From: Cercis canadensis
Taxonomy: Eukaryota; Streptophyta; Magnoliopsida; Fabales; Fabaceae
Direction of reading: 5' to 3'
Assembly: GCA_003255065.1 (NCBI GenBank)
Contig: QAOA01001821.1
Location: 146,452 to 210,451, forward strand
DNA: 64,000 nt
The position numbers were made by a program, and so were the translations under genes. The notes below the pieces were generated by a model. It had not been told where the DNA came from and did no database searches. It worked only from the letters and a program-made list of their open reading frames with translations. Positions 21,990 through 32,967 of this stretch are shown here, one piece after another (position 1 is the first letter of the stretch; every line of letters starts with the position of its first letter).

Positions 21990-22171
21990 CGGTGGCGGAG
22001 CTTGAAATAAAATGTTGAAGGGTCAAGGAGAGACAAAAAAAATTTGAGAGACACACATTAAATTTTTTAAAAAAATTTAGGAGACCATATTAATTTTTTA
22101 AAGTAAATTGCAAAAAAAAAAAAAAAAAGGGGGCAATGACCCCTCCCTGTCCTAATGAAGCTCTGCCATTG
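21990..22171. mobile_element. Short hAT-type MITE
   Basis: A 182-bp element with inverted ends CGGTGGCGGAGCTTGA and CAATGGCAGAGCTTCA, flanked by an 8-bp duplication ACCACATT at 21982-21989 and 22172-22179. The interior is A-rich and non-coding. Both the duplication length and the terminus fit hAT. Confidence 0.85.
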
Positions 22172-22528
22172 ACCACATTTCTTGTCAATTAACTTGTATA
22201 CTTTTTTTTTTTTTTATGATAAAGTTTACAGTAAGGAAATGCTACCCTATTTTGAGGCCAAGGTATGTCATAGACTTCAAAGAAGATTTATAATGGTACT
22301 CATAGATCACATGTCAAGGAGAATTGAATTAATTTGTATGCAAGTATATATTATATGTATGATATTCTAATTAAGTTGGCAAGCCAAACTACAAGTAGCA
22401 ACAAACTCACTAAAGGACAAGCAAATCAATATACAAATATGACTAATGATACATAAATTTAATCACATATCACCATTGTATATTATTCTATCAGAAAAGT
22501 TTGTAAAATAATGATTAATCTAGAAATA

Positions 22529-22576
<48 letters not shown>
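22529..22576. repeat. Compound microsatellite (CT)n(CA)n
   Basis: About 8 CT units pass directly into about 16 CA units. Confidence 0.97.
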
Positions 22577-22580
<4 letters not shown>

Positions 22581-24415
22581 GACAAACATCTGCGCGCGCT
22601 GGAGGAATTGGGGGCGGTAGTAGCTGTGGCGGCATGCATTGGGGAGTGTTTAGTGTGGTGGTCCTCGCCAATTTTACCCCTCCCAACATCCCAAATACCT
22701 CCAAACCCCAAAATCCCCCTTCCCTTCTCACTAAACTTAGTTTTAATTCAACTTTGTCCTATTTTTGAAGTTGAAGTCTAGCTTCACCCCTGTAGGCTGA
22801 GGTGGCAATAAAATGTAGTATGGAAATTAAGGTAATGGTGTTGAGGTTAGGGTATTGAAAGATGTGAAGCGGTGGAAGTGAGAGGCGACCGTGAAAAGGC
22901 AGGGGATACAAGACTACAATAGAATGTTATGGTGATAGTAATAGCGATAGTGTTAGTGTAGGTTGTATTCATATTGGTGATAATAAAAATGTAACAAAAA
23001 TGAGATAGCCAATGACAAGGATAAACAACACAAGCAAATATAACTGGTGAGAAGATCGATCTCCTAAAAAGGTGAGGTCTCCAGTTCAAATTCCGATCCT
23101 CCATGTCTCACGTAGAACAAAAAATATAACTCTATCTATCTACATCCAAAAGAAATGACAAGGAGAAGCTACTGATATACTAAAAATTTATAACAAACAT
23201 GAGCCATAGTGGAGAAGTGGTTGATTATGTCTACAATGGTGGTCGATGAATGTCAATAATAGTCATGTGGATCAATAGTAATTCCACAATGAGGAGGTGA
23301 TGAAAAGGTCCTCAAGGTAGCAAAATGACAAAAGCAGATGCTGAATTTTGACCATCGGTAAATCTCTTCCCATATATATATATATATATTCAACACTTCT
23401 CAATTGCATATTTTTCTCTTCATTTCTACCCTAGCTCAGGTCAAGATGATTTTATAGACCAAATCTTTCGAGTAAAAAGAAGTTAGTTAAGAGTTTATAA
23501 CCTAATGTAGTCAAGTATGATTTTTGCCTTTCTTGTCAACTTGCTTTCATACTTTTCTAAAGAAGATATGAATTTGAATTTCCTCTACTAAATCCCTATG
23601 ATTACGCTAAACATAAACTACGGAAAGGAAGAAGAAAACAATACACGTTTCCTTGACTTAATAACCGCAATGAGGAAGCCTTTTTCACCTTTTTACCTGG
23701 TGAAAATGAAGACAGTTTCCGTGGGTTATGTGTCTTGGATTCTTTGTTAGTTGTCTCTATCTGAATACTTAAAGGCAATATGCTAGCCGTAATAAAAGAA
23801 CCAACATTAAATCAAATCACTCTCACGTCGAACACTTTCAGTCGGGGCTTTCATATTGACATTGTTGAAACTTGAACCCAACTTTACCGACAAAATCCCA
23901 AAGTTAACACGTTTATATTAATGTTCGTGTATCCATTGCTAACCAATATTAATGGATAATCAAACTCTTAAATCCAAATAAATATAATATATTTTCCATC
24001 AAATATTTGTCTCTTACAATCCTGACATCAAACCTCTCAATAACTTCAATTCTTTAAAGTAAAGTACTAGATTAAAGCTTAATAAATTCATTTCGGGTAC
24101 ACGGTGGTATGGATGGCTGAGCCTAACACCTCTTATGGGCTATCCAAAACCCTCGTCAACTAGTCCACACCTAATATCTTAAAGCTGAAAATATTAAGAA
24201 CTACAACATTTTTTGGCCATCTATAGATAGGGGTATGTTGCTAATGAAAGCCCTCGATTCTTATTACAAAAACTTTCTTACATTATAAGTGTGCCCTACC
24301 TGCCATGGCATGCAGGTACACCACAAACTGCACTCTAGCTAGCCCACCTAAAATGAAGTAGAAGTACACTCTTACACCATCTTGGATAATTGAGAACTTC
24401 AATTGATATGCTTGT
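22577..24415. other. Intergenic, no supported gene
   Basis: Mixed composition. At about 23040-23110 a segment with a tRNA B-box-like motif (CCAGTTCAAATTCCG) may be a SINE remnant. A (TA)n run lies at 23372-23389. The sequence from about 24250 to 24415 would hold the 3' UTR and terminator region of the - strand gene that ends at 24416. Confidence 0.45.
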
Positions 24416-25425
24416 TTATTGGTTAATTAGGCTTCTAATGATGGCAGCTTCAGCACTATCAGCATCAATTGTGGCCAACAACTGAGACAGTCTCTCACTT
24501 AAGTCATCCACTTCTCTGTGTAAGCTTCTGATGTAGTTGCAGGTCTCTTGTAGGACCTTAGATGCTGAAACCTGCAGCACAAGCACAACAAAGTCATATC
24601 TTAATCAGCTACAAGCTACAAGTCACTTTCTTACATATGCTGCTGTCCTTTGCTAGCTAACAAGGAGAAAGAAGCATTCAGAGTCCAAACAATCACTAAC
24701 AAATATTGTGATTACGGATAACTGGTACTCCCCCATCCCGGTCTAAATGTACTATTCAGACCACAGAGCAAGTTCTATTTAACCCATTGGTCCAAACCAC
24801 ATGACTTCTATAGTACAGATCTTCTTTTATTTCTAGGTCTTTTTTCTTTTTGGGTTCTTTGTTGTTTTTTGTATGTAATCTTTATCTTTTCAAAACATAG
24901 ATACCAGTCAATATGAAAACTTTGACGTCCATGCAGATCTACATACAATTTGGAATTGTTTAGAACCAAGCCTTAATATCTGGGTCAATTTTGGAGTCTC
25001 TCTTCACTCTTATCTTTTATCATATATATATATATATATATATACTTCACATGTGTTACACGAGCCATGCCAATATGTTATTGCCAACATGTTCTTAAAC
25101 TATCCCTTTCATCTACTTCTACCAAGGATAATAACATTTCAAGTCCTATATTCTCTCCCTTTGTAGCTATAATAATATTAGTAGGCTTGAGTTTAACTAG
25201 CTTTAGCCTAAGCAATATCTCAGGTCATGAAATTGTTTAGCCTAAAGTTTAAATTATTAGGTGAAGACTCAAAATAATTTTTAAATGAAGTTTTTGACAT
25301 ACCTTGTCAGAGCGCCTATGGCGAATTTCAGGAACAAGTTGACGCAACTTAGAAACAAGTTCGATGATTTGGTCATCGGAGATCCTTGTAGACCCTGATG
25401 ACTGCCTGGACCTTCTGCTAGACAT
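24416..25425 (-). CDS. PRE6-like: Atypical bHLH transcription regulator, PRE/ILI family
   Basis: Two exons on the - strand: 25425-25303 (41 codons from ATG) and 24571-24416 (51 codons plus TAA), joined across a 731-bp intron with GT (GTATGT) and AG (CTGCAG) borders in phase 0. The 92-residue product fits the usual 90-95 of the family. It begins [12 protein letters not shown], has helix 1 around [18 protein letters not shown], and helix 2 around [20 protein letters not shown] followed by a leucine-rich tail. The His-Glu-Arg DNA-contact residues of normal bHLH proteins are absent, so it should not bind DNA. Known PRE proteins act in the nucleus by pairing with inhibitory HLH proteins such as IBH1, promoting cell elongation downstream of brassinosteroid, gibberellin and light signals. 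The C-terminal [10 protein letters not shown] looks closest to Arabidopsis PRE6/KIDARI. Family very sure; exact orthologue inferred. Confidence 0.95.
24572..25302 (-). other. Intron of the PRE-like gene
   Basis: 731 bp, AT-rich, containing a (TA)n microsatellite at 25022-25044. The splice borders read GTATGT at the donor and CTGCAG at the acceptor on the - strand. Placement of one intron exactly between Lys and Val of the helix-loop-helix is usual in this family. Confidence 0.92.
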
Positions 25426-26420
25426 ATCCCTAGAGATTGGTGTAATTGTCTCTTCAAAGTGAGAGTCAAGTTCAGTATAATATACTCACAAGAGAGAAAT
25501 GAACCCAGTAGAAGCAAGTGAAATGGGGAAAAAAAATAATGGGTTTTGTTGGAAAGCAGCAAACAAATTTAAAGACAACCTATTTGAAGAAGGAGAAGGA
25601 GAGGGAGTAGTAGGCAGAAGAAAAAAAGGAGTAGTTAGATATAAGCTAGTTATGCAGGAATGGAGAAAGTGATAAGAGGGATATAAAGAGAGGAAGGACC
25701 ACAAAGGGTGAGAGAGATGGAGAGAGAGAGAGAGAGAGAGTACAATAACATAGACAGCGATGTTGGATGAGAGGAAAACAATTGCATTGGAGAAAGCAGT
25801 GGACTAGGCTTCGTGTTTTTAATGGTGAGAGAGTGAGAGAGTGAGAGAGAGAACATAGGCTTCTTCTTCTGTATGTGTTCCCAAATTGGGGTTTGATCTC
25901 AAGTGGGCTTATAGAAGTGTGTTTGTTTTTAAGCTAACAAAGTGGGCCTTCATGTACATGTCTCTATAAGCAGGACCATGTGATCATTGGAGACTGATCC
26001 TCTCCATTTCAGGGACTATCCCTGAATTTCCTTCCACTAATCACTGTATTCCACGTTATTGTCCTCTAAATATTCTATTAGCTTCAAGAGTCATCGCTCC
26101 TTTGTTTCAGGGTTTTGAGTCAAACTACATTGCTTAAGAGAACTGACATGGCTTGCAGTGATTGGTCAATACACAAGTTGGAAATAAGATAGTCATTGGC
26201 TTGGATCTGAGTATTGATGATGCCTCATTATGACCTAAATGTCCTCAGTATAATCATTTTATCAAATCACAATCTTTATATATCCTGAATTAAGAAAAAA
26301 ACAAACTCCAATTCAAAGTGCTTAGAAGTATTAGTTCTTTCTTTTTTCTTCGAGAAAGAAACTGAAAAGTAGTTAGACAACAACATTAAATTGATTGAAG
26401 GAAATTTTATGAGTGCGGTA
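25426..26420 (-). promoter_or_regulatory. Upstream region of the PRE-like gene
   Basis: Read on the - strand this region is CT-rich: (CT)n runs face the gene at 25712-25740 and 25826-25853 (GA on the + strand). CT tracts in 5' leaders are common in plant genes. I could not fix a TATA box; a weak TATATTATA-like candidate lies near 25476-25489. Open frames here overlap the gene out of frame and are not called. Confidence 0.4.
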
Positions 26421-26709
26421 ACTTTGAGGCTATTTGGGATTTTAGAAGGAGAGGAATTATTAAGGGGTATGATGCAAACATTTCTTTAATTTGTGAGTTC
26501 TCTTCAAAAGTTTAAGAAAGGGAAGGATTAGAGGTAATCCCTTCAAACCCCTTCAAAGCTCATTTTTTATAATTCCCTCTCCTTCCTTCTCTTTCCCTTT
26601 ACTCACTCAAATAAAGGAGAGAGAAATTCACTTAAGTCCCCTCTTTTCCTTCCCTTTCCCAATCTCTTGTGTTCTTCCCTTTTCTTTCCCTTCAACTTCC
26701 AGACATAGC
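26421..26709. mobile_element. Possible MITE (GGCTAT ends)
   Basis: Left arm from GGCTATTTGGGATTTTAGAA at about 26429; the right arm inverted reads GGGCTATGTCTGGAAGTTGA from about 26709. Arms are purine-rich on the left and pyrimidine-rich on the right. No clean target duplication is visible, so this is tentative. Confidence 0.35.
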
Positions 26710-27762
26710 CCCAAATAAAAATATACCACCACATTAATTAAAGAGTTAACATGGAATTTAGTGTCAATTCAATGAGCAAGTTGAACCAATTTCTTGTGTG
26801 TAAAGTGTTTGATTTAATCATGGACCAAGCAAAATCTCACAGAATATTCATGCAAATCTTTCTGTCACATAATTAATCGTTGTTCTTCATCCTTGTTAGG
26901 GACACAAGTACGTGAGTGCAGCCTAATCTTTCAATGGGTGAGGCCTGAGGTCACATGCAATTTCTCTGGCTCACACGACAACGACACGTGGCATGTGATG
27001 AGGCCCAGTACCTATATAATGAAAGAAGAGGTTTCCCAAATCAGTCATAGATCCTTGCTTTTGTTGAGCAGTATCACGTGCAGCTATGTAAATTGGATGA
27101 CCCCTCAATCAGGCTCGTGGGGGACCTCTTTTAAACTAGGCCTTACTAGTGCCTCTGTTGCTAATTAAGCACATTGTACATTTTCGCTAACAACCGGCAC
27201 AATGGGTTTAACCATTCCCATTAATTCTTCAAACCCACTTAACCAAACTCAATTAACTCCCATTCCCCACCCCCAACTCCCAATCCCAAACTACGTACCA
27301 TACCTATATATATAGGGCTAATGCATACAAATTGCAAAATATATAGTTTTCAATATTTTTCAGAAAAAATTCTAAGTTACAGTTAGAGACACTGCAACTG
27401 TTGAAACTATAATATTTTCCTACTATATCATGATTTTAGGTTCAAAATTGAGTTACATGACCATATTGGTCAAGATAACAATGAGTAGTCTCGGGGAAAA
27501 AGAAAGTGAAAGAATTGTAGGTGTATAGGCAGAAATTTTCACTGTGTTTCATCTGTATATTCCTAGAGAGAGAGAGATCTGCATCTGCTTTTTGAGAAAA
27601 TAAATCATAGCATCTGGTGTTTAATTAGACTAGCACAAGACATTAAACTTTGAAAGTAAAAATTTCTTTTTGGATACCTTGTATTGTATCAACTGCATTC
27701 TTCAAGGATAAGATATTAATTAGAACATTGGCTAATTTGGTGCATGATTTTAGAGTTGAGCG

Positions 27763-27809
<47 letters not shown>

Positions 27810-30809
27810 TACCAGTGGGACATAAAAATATTTGATATGGAGTATAGATGCTATCGCAATCATAAGGTGTTTGATGTTGAGTCCCAATTGAGTGAGTACA
27901 TTAATTGAGCAACCCAGATTAGATGTTCATGGCCCCCCAATTCATTTATGACTAGGGTTCTAATGCAGGGAGAGTTTAATGATTGATCTAATATTTATTG
28001 TAGACAAGAGATGTATTTAACAGGTAGGGAAGAAGAAACATCTTATATATGCAGTACTTCAAGCCTTGAATGCCTCTTGCTTGCTCCACGATATGGCATA
28101 TAGAGTAGATAGAAAACCAGTTTTTCAACTTAAAAAAGATCAATTTGTGCTCTTTCTTTTTATATCTCTCTTTCCTATGCGTCTTTGGTAAGAGTAAAAT
28201 TTTGTGAATATAAAAATGAAGAGTAAAAACAAGTGAGTATCATTTGTATTCAACAATTACAAAACTTTTTTCAGGTCGAAATGAAGTGGTCATTAGTTGC
28301 ATTTCATTGTTTACAAACTTTGATTTATTTTCACATATACCAATAAGGAGAGATGAAAATTAATAAGACATTATCTCCACAAAGCATCAAGAAGCAAAAA
28401 GTAAGACATTTCTATCCATCTTCATTTTCAATCCTTCTCTATCTTCAATCCTTCTATTTATCTCTTCTCTTACCATTATTATTATTATTAGCTGAAACCA
28501 TCCCTTTAATATATATTTTTATAATAGAGCGCAAAGTGTAAAAAATGAAAGAGAGAGAATGATAGAGATTAAATTTCTGACATAAAAAAGATTCTAGTAC
28601 TTATTACCAAAAAAAAAAAAAAAGCCATTATAGCCAAAGCTCATCAATTTACCACTATTATTAGTGTATGGTGATTTCTAATCGGCCATATGTACCAAGC
28701 CCTCTAGTTTATCATACCAACTACCAACTCATTTTTAAGATGCTACCATATTTTCAAGCTCTTTAATTTATTTGGGATATACAAAATGGTATTCTTTTCT
28801 TTGTATCTATAAATGACACGAATAAAATATACTCACCAACTTTAATTATATTTCACATGCAAAAATTATCTAATCTCTTTGTTGTCTTTTTTTTTTTTTG
28901 AGACAATTTTAATAAAAGTATGCATTAGATAAAATCTATAATTTTTATGTATAGAATTATACATATAATATCATTTTACAAAATTTAATTTTGATAAGAA
29001 AAAAAGTTAAGTAGACCAGTTAAATCCAAATTCTTTTGTGAATTGCTATCCAAAAAAAGACAAAATTGTGTATATATCATTACTCTAAAATCATTAGCAC
29101 TTACCCGTTTTTTGTTTTTGGCCATGAGTTTGAGTTTTTACCCAACTATTTTAAAAGAAATTAACATGAAATCCGTTTCAGAAGTAAAATATTTCTCTTC
29201 ATGTTTCATTTTTTTTACTTTTTTCTCTCTTGATGGTTGATCAGGTCAAAAAGGGCTATCTCATGATCCTGTAGTGTAGACTTATCCGAAACCGACAAAG
29301 AGTTGGAAGTTAGATTTCTGTTGGAATCCATGATAAACAAGCAAAAGCCAAAAGGAAAAGAAGGAAAAAGTTTTAAAGTACTTTACAAGCATTGCCTTGC
29401 CTCCCCATGGAAATGCATGCGTAGTTCCCTAATCTAGTTACTTCAATACAAAGTAAGTAGCTATATCTCTTTTTTCTCTTCCTTTTTCTTCAAATCCAAA
29501 TCTATGGGAAAGTGTAATTAGACCCACGCTTAACCACTTTTGGTGATTTAGAGACCTAATAATGAGCCCTTTTGCCCTTTATTGAAGACTAAAATATGAG
29601 ATTAAGGAGTGCTTTTCAGTCTCCGACAATTAGTTAATTTTGTCTTAACACATGCGTCAACTTTCTTCAAACCAAATTAATGCAACTTTTCTTGGTGCTG
29701 ATTTAAACTGCTTATAGCTTGATCCAAAATAATTAATACTACTTATATATTACTGCCTCGGGTCTTTTCTATTTGTCATTTAAGGAAGGTGCACACGGGA
29801 ATTAATGAAGTCATTAAATAATCTCGAATACTATAAAATATTTGTTTATTTTCTCAAATTACGTACCCATATTATTATTAAAAAGCTATTTTTAGGTGAG
29901 TATTTAATGGAGAGTGTGTTTGATGATGGTAAAATTATAAAAGGAAATAAAAGTAATTAACTTAGCTTTGATTTTGAGAAAGTGACAATCAAAAAGGATA
30001 AAAAATAATTAATTAAATTCACAGATAAGAAGGACAGAAAATAATGCTTACACTTTCATACTACATATACTTAACAAGATTTAAATTTAACTAGATTCAC
30101 TAAAAATTTTATATTCATGATTTGAATTTTACGTAATATATCATATATTATGCAAAACTGCAAATATCATTTGTGCTTGATCAATGATCACCTACTGTCT
30201 CTTGAGCATTCAACTATGGTTGGTAGGTCTAAATGGTACAACGGATTTCGTGGAACTGAAGCTGCCCTTGAGCGCCATAAGATAATGAATCATTGTCTTT
30301 CCTTGACCCAAGTTTCTAAATTTTCATTAGTGAGTCTAAAGTCGTTATAATCATGCCCCTGTTTACTCGTGGTCGTGGACTTGCGGATAACCATTGGTAA
30401 TAATTTTTCTCTTTCTTTTATGAAAAAAAAAAAAAAGAAGAAGAAGAAGAAGATTCTGTTAGGTTATAAGAAATATATAATTAAGTTGCTTTATGCTTTT
30501 GCTTTTTTCTGCAGGAAAGGAAATTCGTCTGTCAATAGAACAAGCCTGCTAGGGTTACCAAACTTTCCCTTTACGTATTTCTGATAATTTAATTAAATCT
30601 GGTATTTCAGGTCTTAGATTTCATTTTTAATGGTTTCCTGGGTAATCCAAACCGTTTTCTGTTCATATACAAATTCAAGTATATATACATCCTCTCACTT
30701 TCATTAATATAAAATAAATTATAGTAGTTTAGAATTTCATAGAACAATTTGAAGAAGAGTTTCGATTTAAAAAAGGTGCAACAACATTGATTTTATAATT
30801 CCAAACGAA
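26710..30809. other. Intergenic, no supported gene
   Basis: AT-rich. Two G-box motifs CACGTG occur at 26985-26990 and 27075-27080, about 1.6 kb upstream of the PRE-like start. A long (TA)n run is at 27765-27806. Short open frames at 28353, 29043, 30150 and 30369 lack motifs or consist of low-complexity sequence. Confidence 0.5.
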
Positions 30810-31019
30810 TTGACCACTCAAGTTGTCTATGTTAGCATTTCACCACAAAAAAAAGGGAATTTCAGGTTCAGATTTAAGAATAATAATGAGTGCGTTGATT
30901 TCTTAGCTAAGTTAGGTGATTCACAAGAGCATGAATATTATTCTGTCCTTCTCTGGGATCCCACAGAATTTCTGGGAAAATCTCTGAAGGAATATCATGG
31001 AGGTTATGATCAATCTTAA
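30810..31019 (+). pseudogene. Orphan fragment of a LINE-type RNase H C-terminus
   Basis: A 69-codon open frame contains NNNECVDFLAKLG followed by an acidic tail. This resembles the last motif of the plant LINE/RNase H (RVT_3) domain, where REANxCAD-LAxLG is typical; compare REGNQCADSLARQG in the LINE at 32968-37146. Nothing upstream resembles the rest of the domain, so this is an isolated scrap. The match is by eye and short. Confidence 0.4.
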
Positions 31020-32908
31020 TTTGGGAAGTGTATATATGCATGAATCATGATATGATATAATGTTTGTTTTCCCCCGACCCCTAAATAAAGTGCAGTGAAA
31101 GTGATTGTCTACCTTAAGAATTTTTTTTTTCTTCTTCTCTCTTTGCTGAACATGCATACATAACCCTTCCTGCATCTCTTTCTCATAAAGTCATAATTAA
31201 AGTAAAGTAAAATTTGGACCACTATGCGTCCTTGCTCCTATAAATTATTGTAGTTCTAAAATATTTCTATATTTGAGATATCTGGTCAGATTTTTCTGAA
31301 GTGCTTCTTGAATAAACAACAAATTACTTTAAGTAAATGATAATTAGCCCAAATAAATGAAATTACGTGTTGGATGATCTTAAGCTATAAACTCCATACT
31401 TTGTTTTAATTATATATTTCTCTAGAGTAAGAAAATTGCTTACTCCTAAAGGATAGAAGAAGTCATCCATATTCCATTCTAATTTTTTTTTTTTTTTTGC
31501 TTTTTGGAATATAGCCGTTTTGGAAAACTTATTTTTCAATTATAAGCACTTAATTTAGCTCTTACTTACCAAACGATTTGTGGTCAAATAATACTGAAAT
31601 CGTTTTTAAGACTTGTGAGTTATGTGTTCAAACCAAAAGTACCAAAAGAAAAAATTAAGCACTTACCAATTTTTTTTTTTCACACTATAATTAATCTATA
31701 AAAAGCAACTAATAAAATCATGAAATAAGTTTTCATTGGAGGGCTTATTATATAAGTATATATGTAATTTTCATCCAAACACAGAACCAAATTTTTTTAT
31801 TATATATGAATTGATTTAATTTTATAGAAAGCCTATGGTGTGAGTAGATTTTTTTAAAAAATTCATTTACTTTACTTGCTTTTCCCTCCCACATGCACAA
31901 TAATGCAAGTAGGTATAAGCAATTAAATATGATGTTCACATGCATGGTCCCATGGAACGTGATCAATCTAGAGATTAAAAGAACTCCCACCTCCCAATTT
32001 AAAATTATTTTCATATGAACTACATAAGCATTTTCAGTTTTCTTAAGATAAGGTGCCAAGTGGACCAGTGGTCAACTTGTAACAAGAACTCACTAAACTT
32101 TGGTCAATTGTAAAGCATTAAGTTAAACACCGACATGGAGTTTTCTGTTTAATATTTACAAATATAATTGAAAATAAATATTTTTTAAGCTTTTTTTTTG
32201 TTTAGAAAGATTTTATAGGTAAGCTTCTCACATACTTCTTCATGTCACTTGATTCAGAATCTACTTAATATTTTTCTCATCAAATTATTAAAATTTGGAA
32301 TATTTATGATATTATTTGGTAGTTGTAATTGTATTTTTAAAATTAAGGAGAAATTTCAGAAATTCATTTTAGTCTTTGGATTAAACTGCAATCTTCTTCC
32401 TACACTAACTAATCTTTAAATCTATAAGACTATATTTATATTATTTATATTATATACTATTATTACATAAAGGACAATTTACATAGTATGTAAGTAAGCA
32501 TATTTAATTTAGTTTGATGATGTAATCTATATTGATTATATTAGTATTATAGTATGCTTTTCTTATTTATACACTATACTTTTGTTTGTTTAAGGAAAAA
32601 AGTATGAAGGTCTTAGATACGAAGATATATTTTATATATTAAGTAAGTATATTTAATTAATATGATATTGATCATATAGCTATATGACACATATATATGT
32701 AATTAATCAAAACAAATATGTAGCATAGGTTCGTTTTTCAGTTTGGTTAAATTTTCTTTTTTAAGCACCAAAACCAAACACTTGAGTGCAAATTGATCCA
32801 ACCGAATGAAACCGACTTATAATTGGTTCTTTCTTTTTTTAGTTTTTTTTTTCTTAATCAGTTTGGTCCAATCCCTAACGCCTAGGCCCAAGCCTAGGCC
32901 AAAATATG
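31020..32908. other. Intergenic, no supported gene
   Basis: Very AT-rich, with several poly-T tracts. The 103-codon open frame at 31748-32059 (-) has no motif and is not called. Confidence 0.5.
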
Positions 32909-32967
32909 TTTTTTTTTTTGATTAAACAACGGGGCAAAAGCCCAAAACAAACAAAACCAGCAAGAAC

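Noticed and set aside
22483-22731. 82-codon open frame over the microsatellite (-)
   Set aside because: Consists largely of the (CT)n(CA)n repeat translated.
22760-22805. Possible hAT end (GCTTCACCCCTG)
   Set aside because: No matching left end or 8-bp duplication found nearby.
25281-25856. Several - strand open frames around the PRE-like gene
   Set aside because: They overlap exon 1 out of frame or read the CT-rich leader; the spliced two-exon model explains the locus.
26893-27168. 91-codon open frame with a TATA-like string and G-boxes
   Set aside because: No domain or conserved composition; the G-boxes are reported only as candidate regulatory sites.
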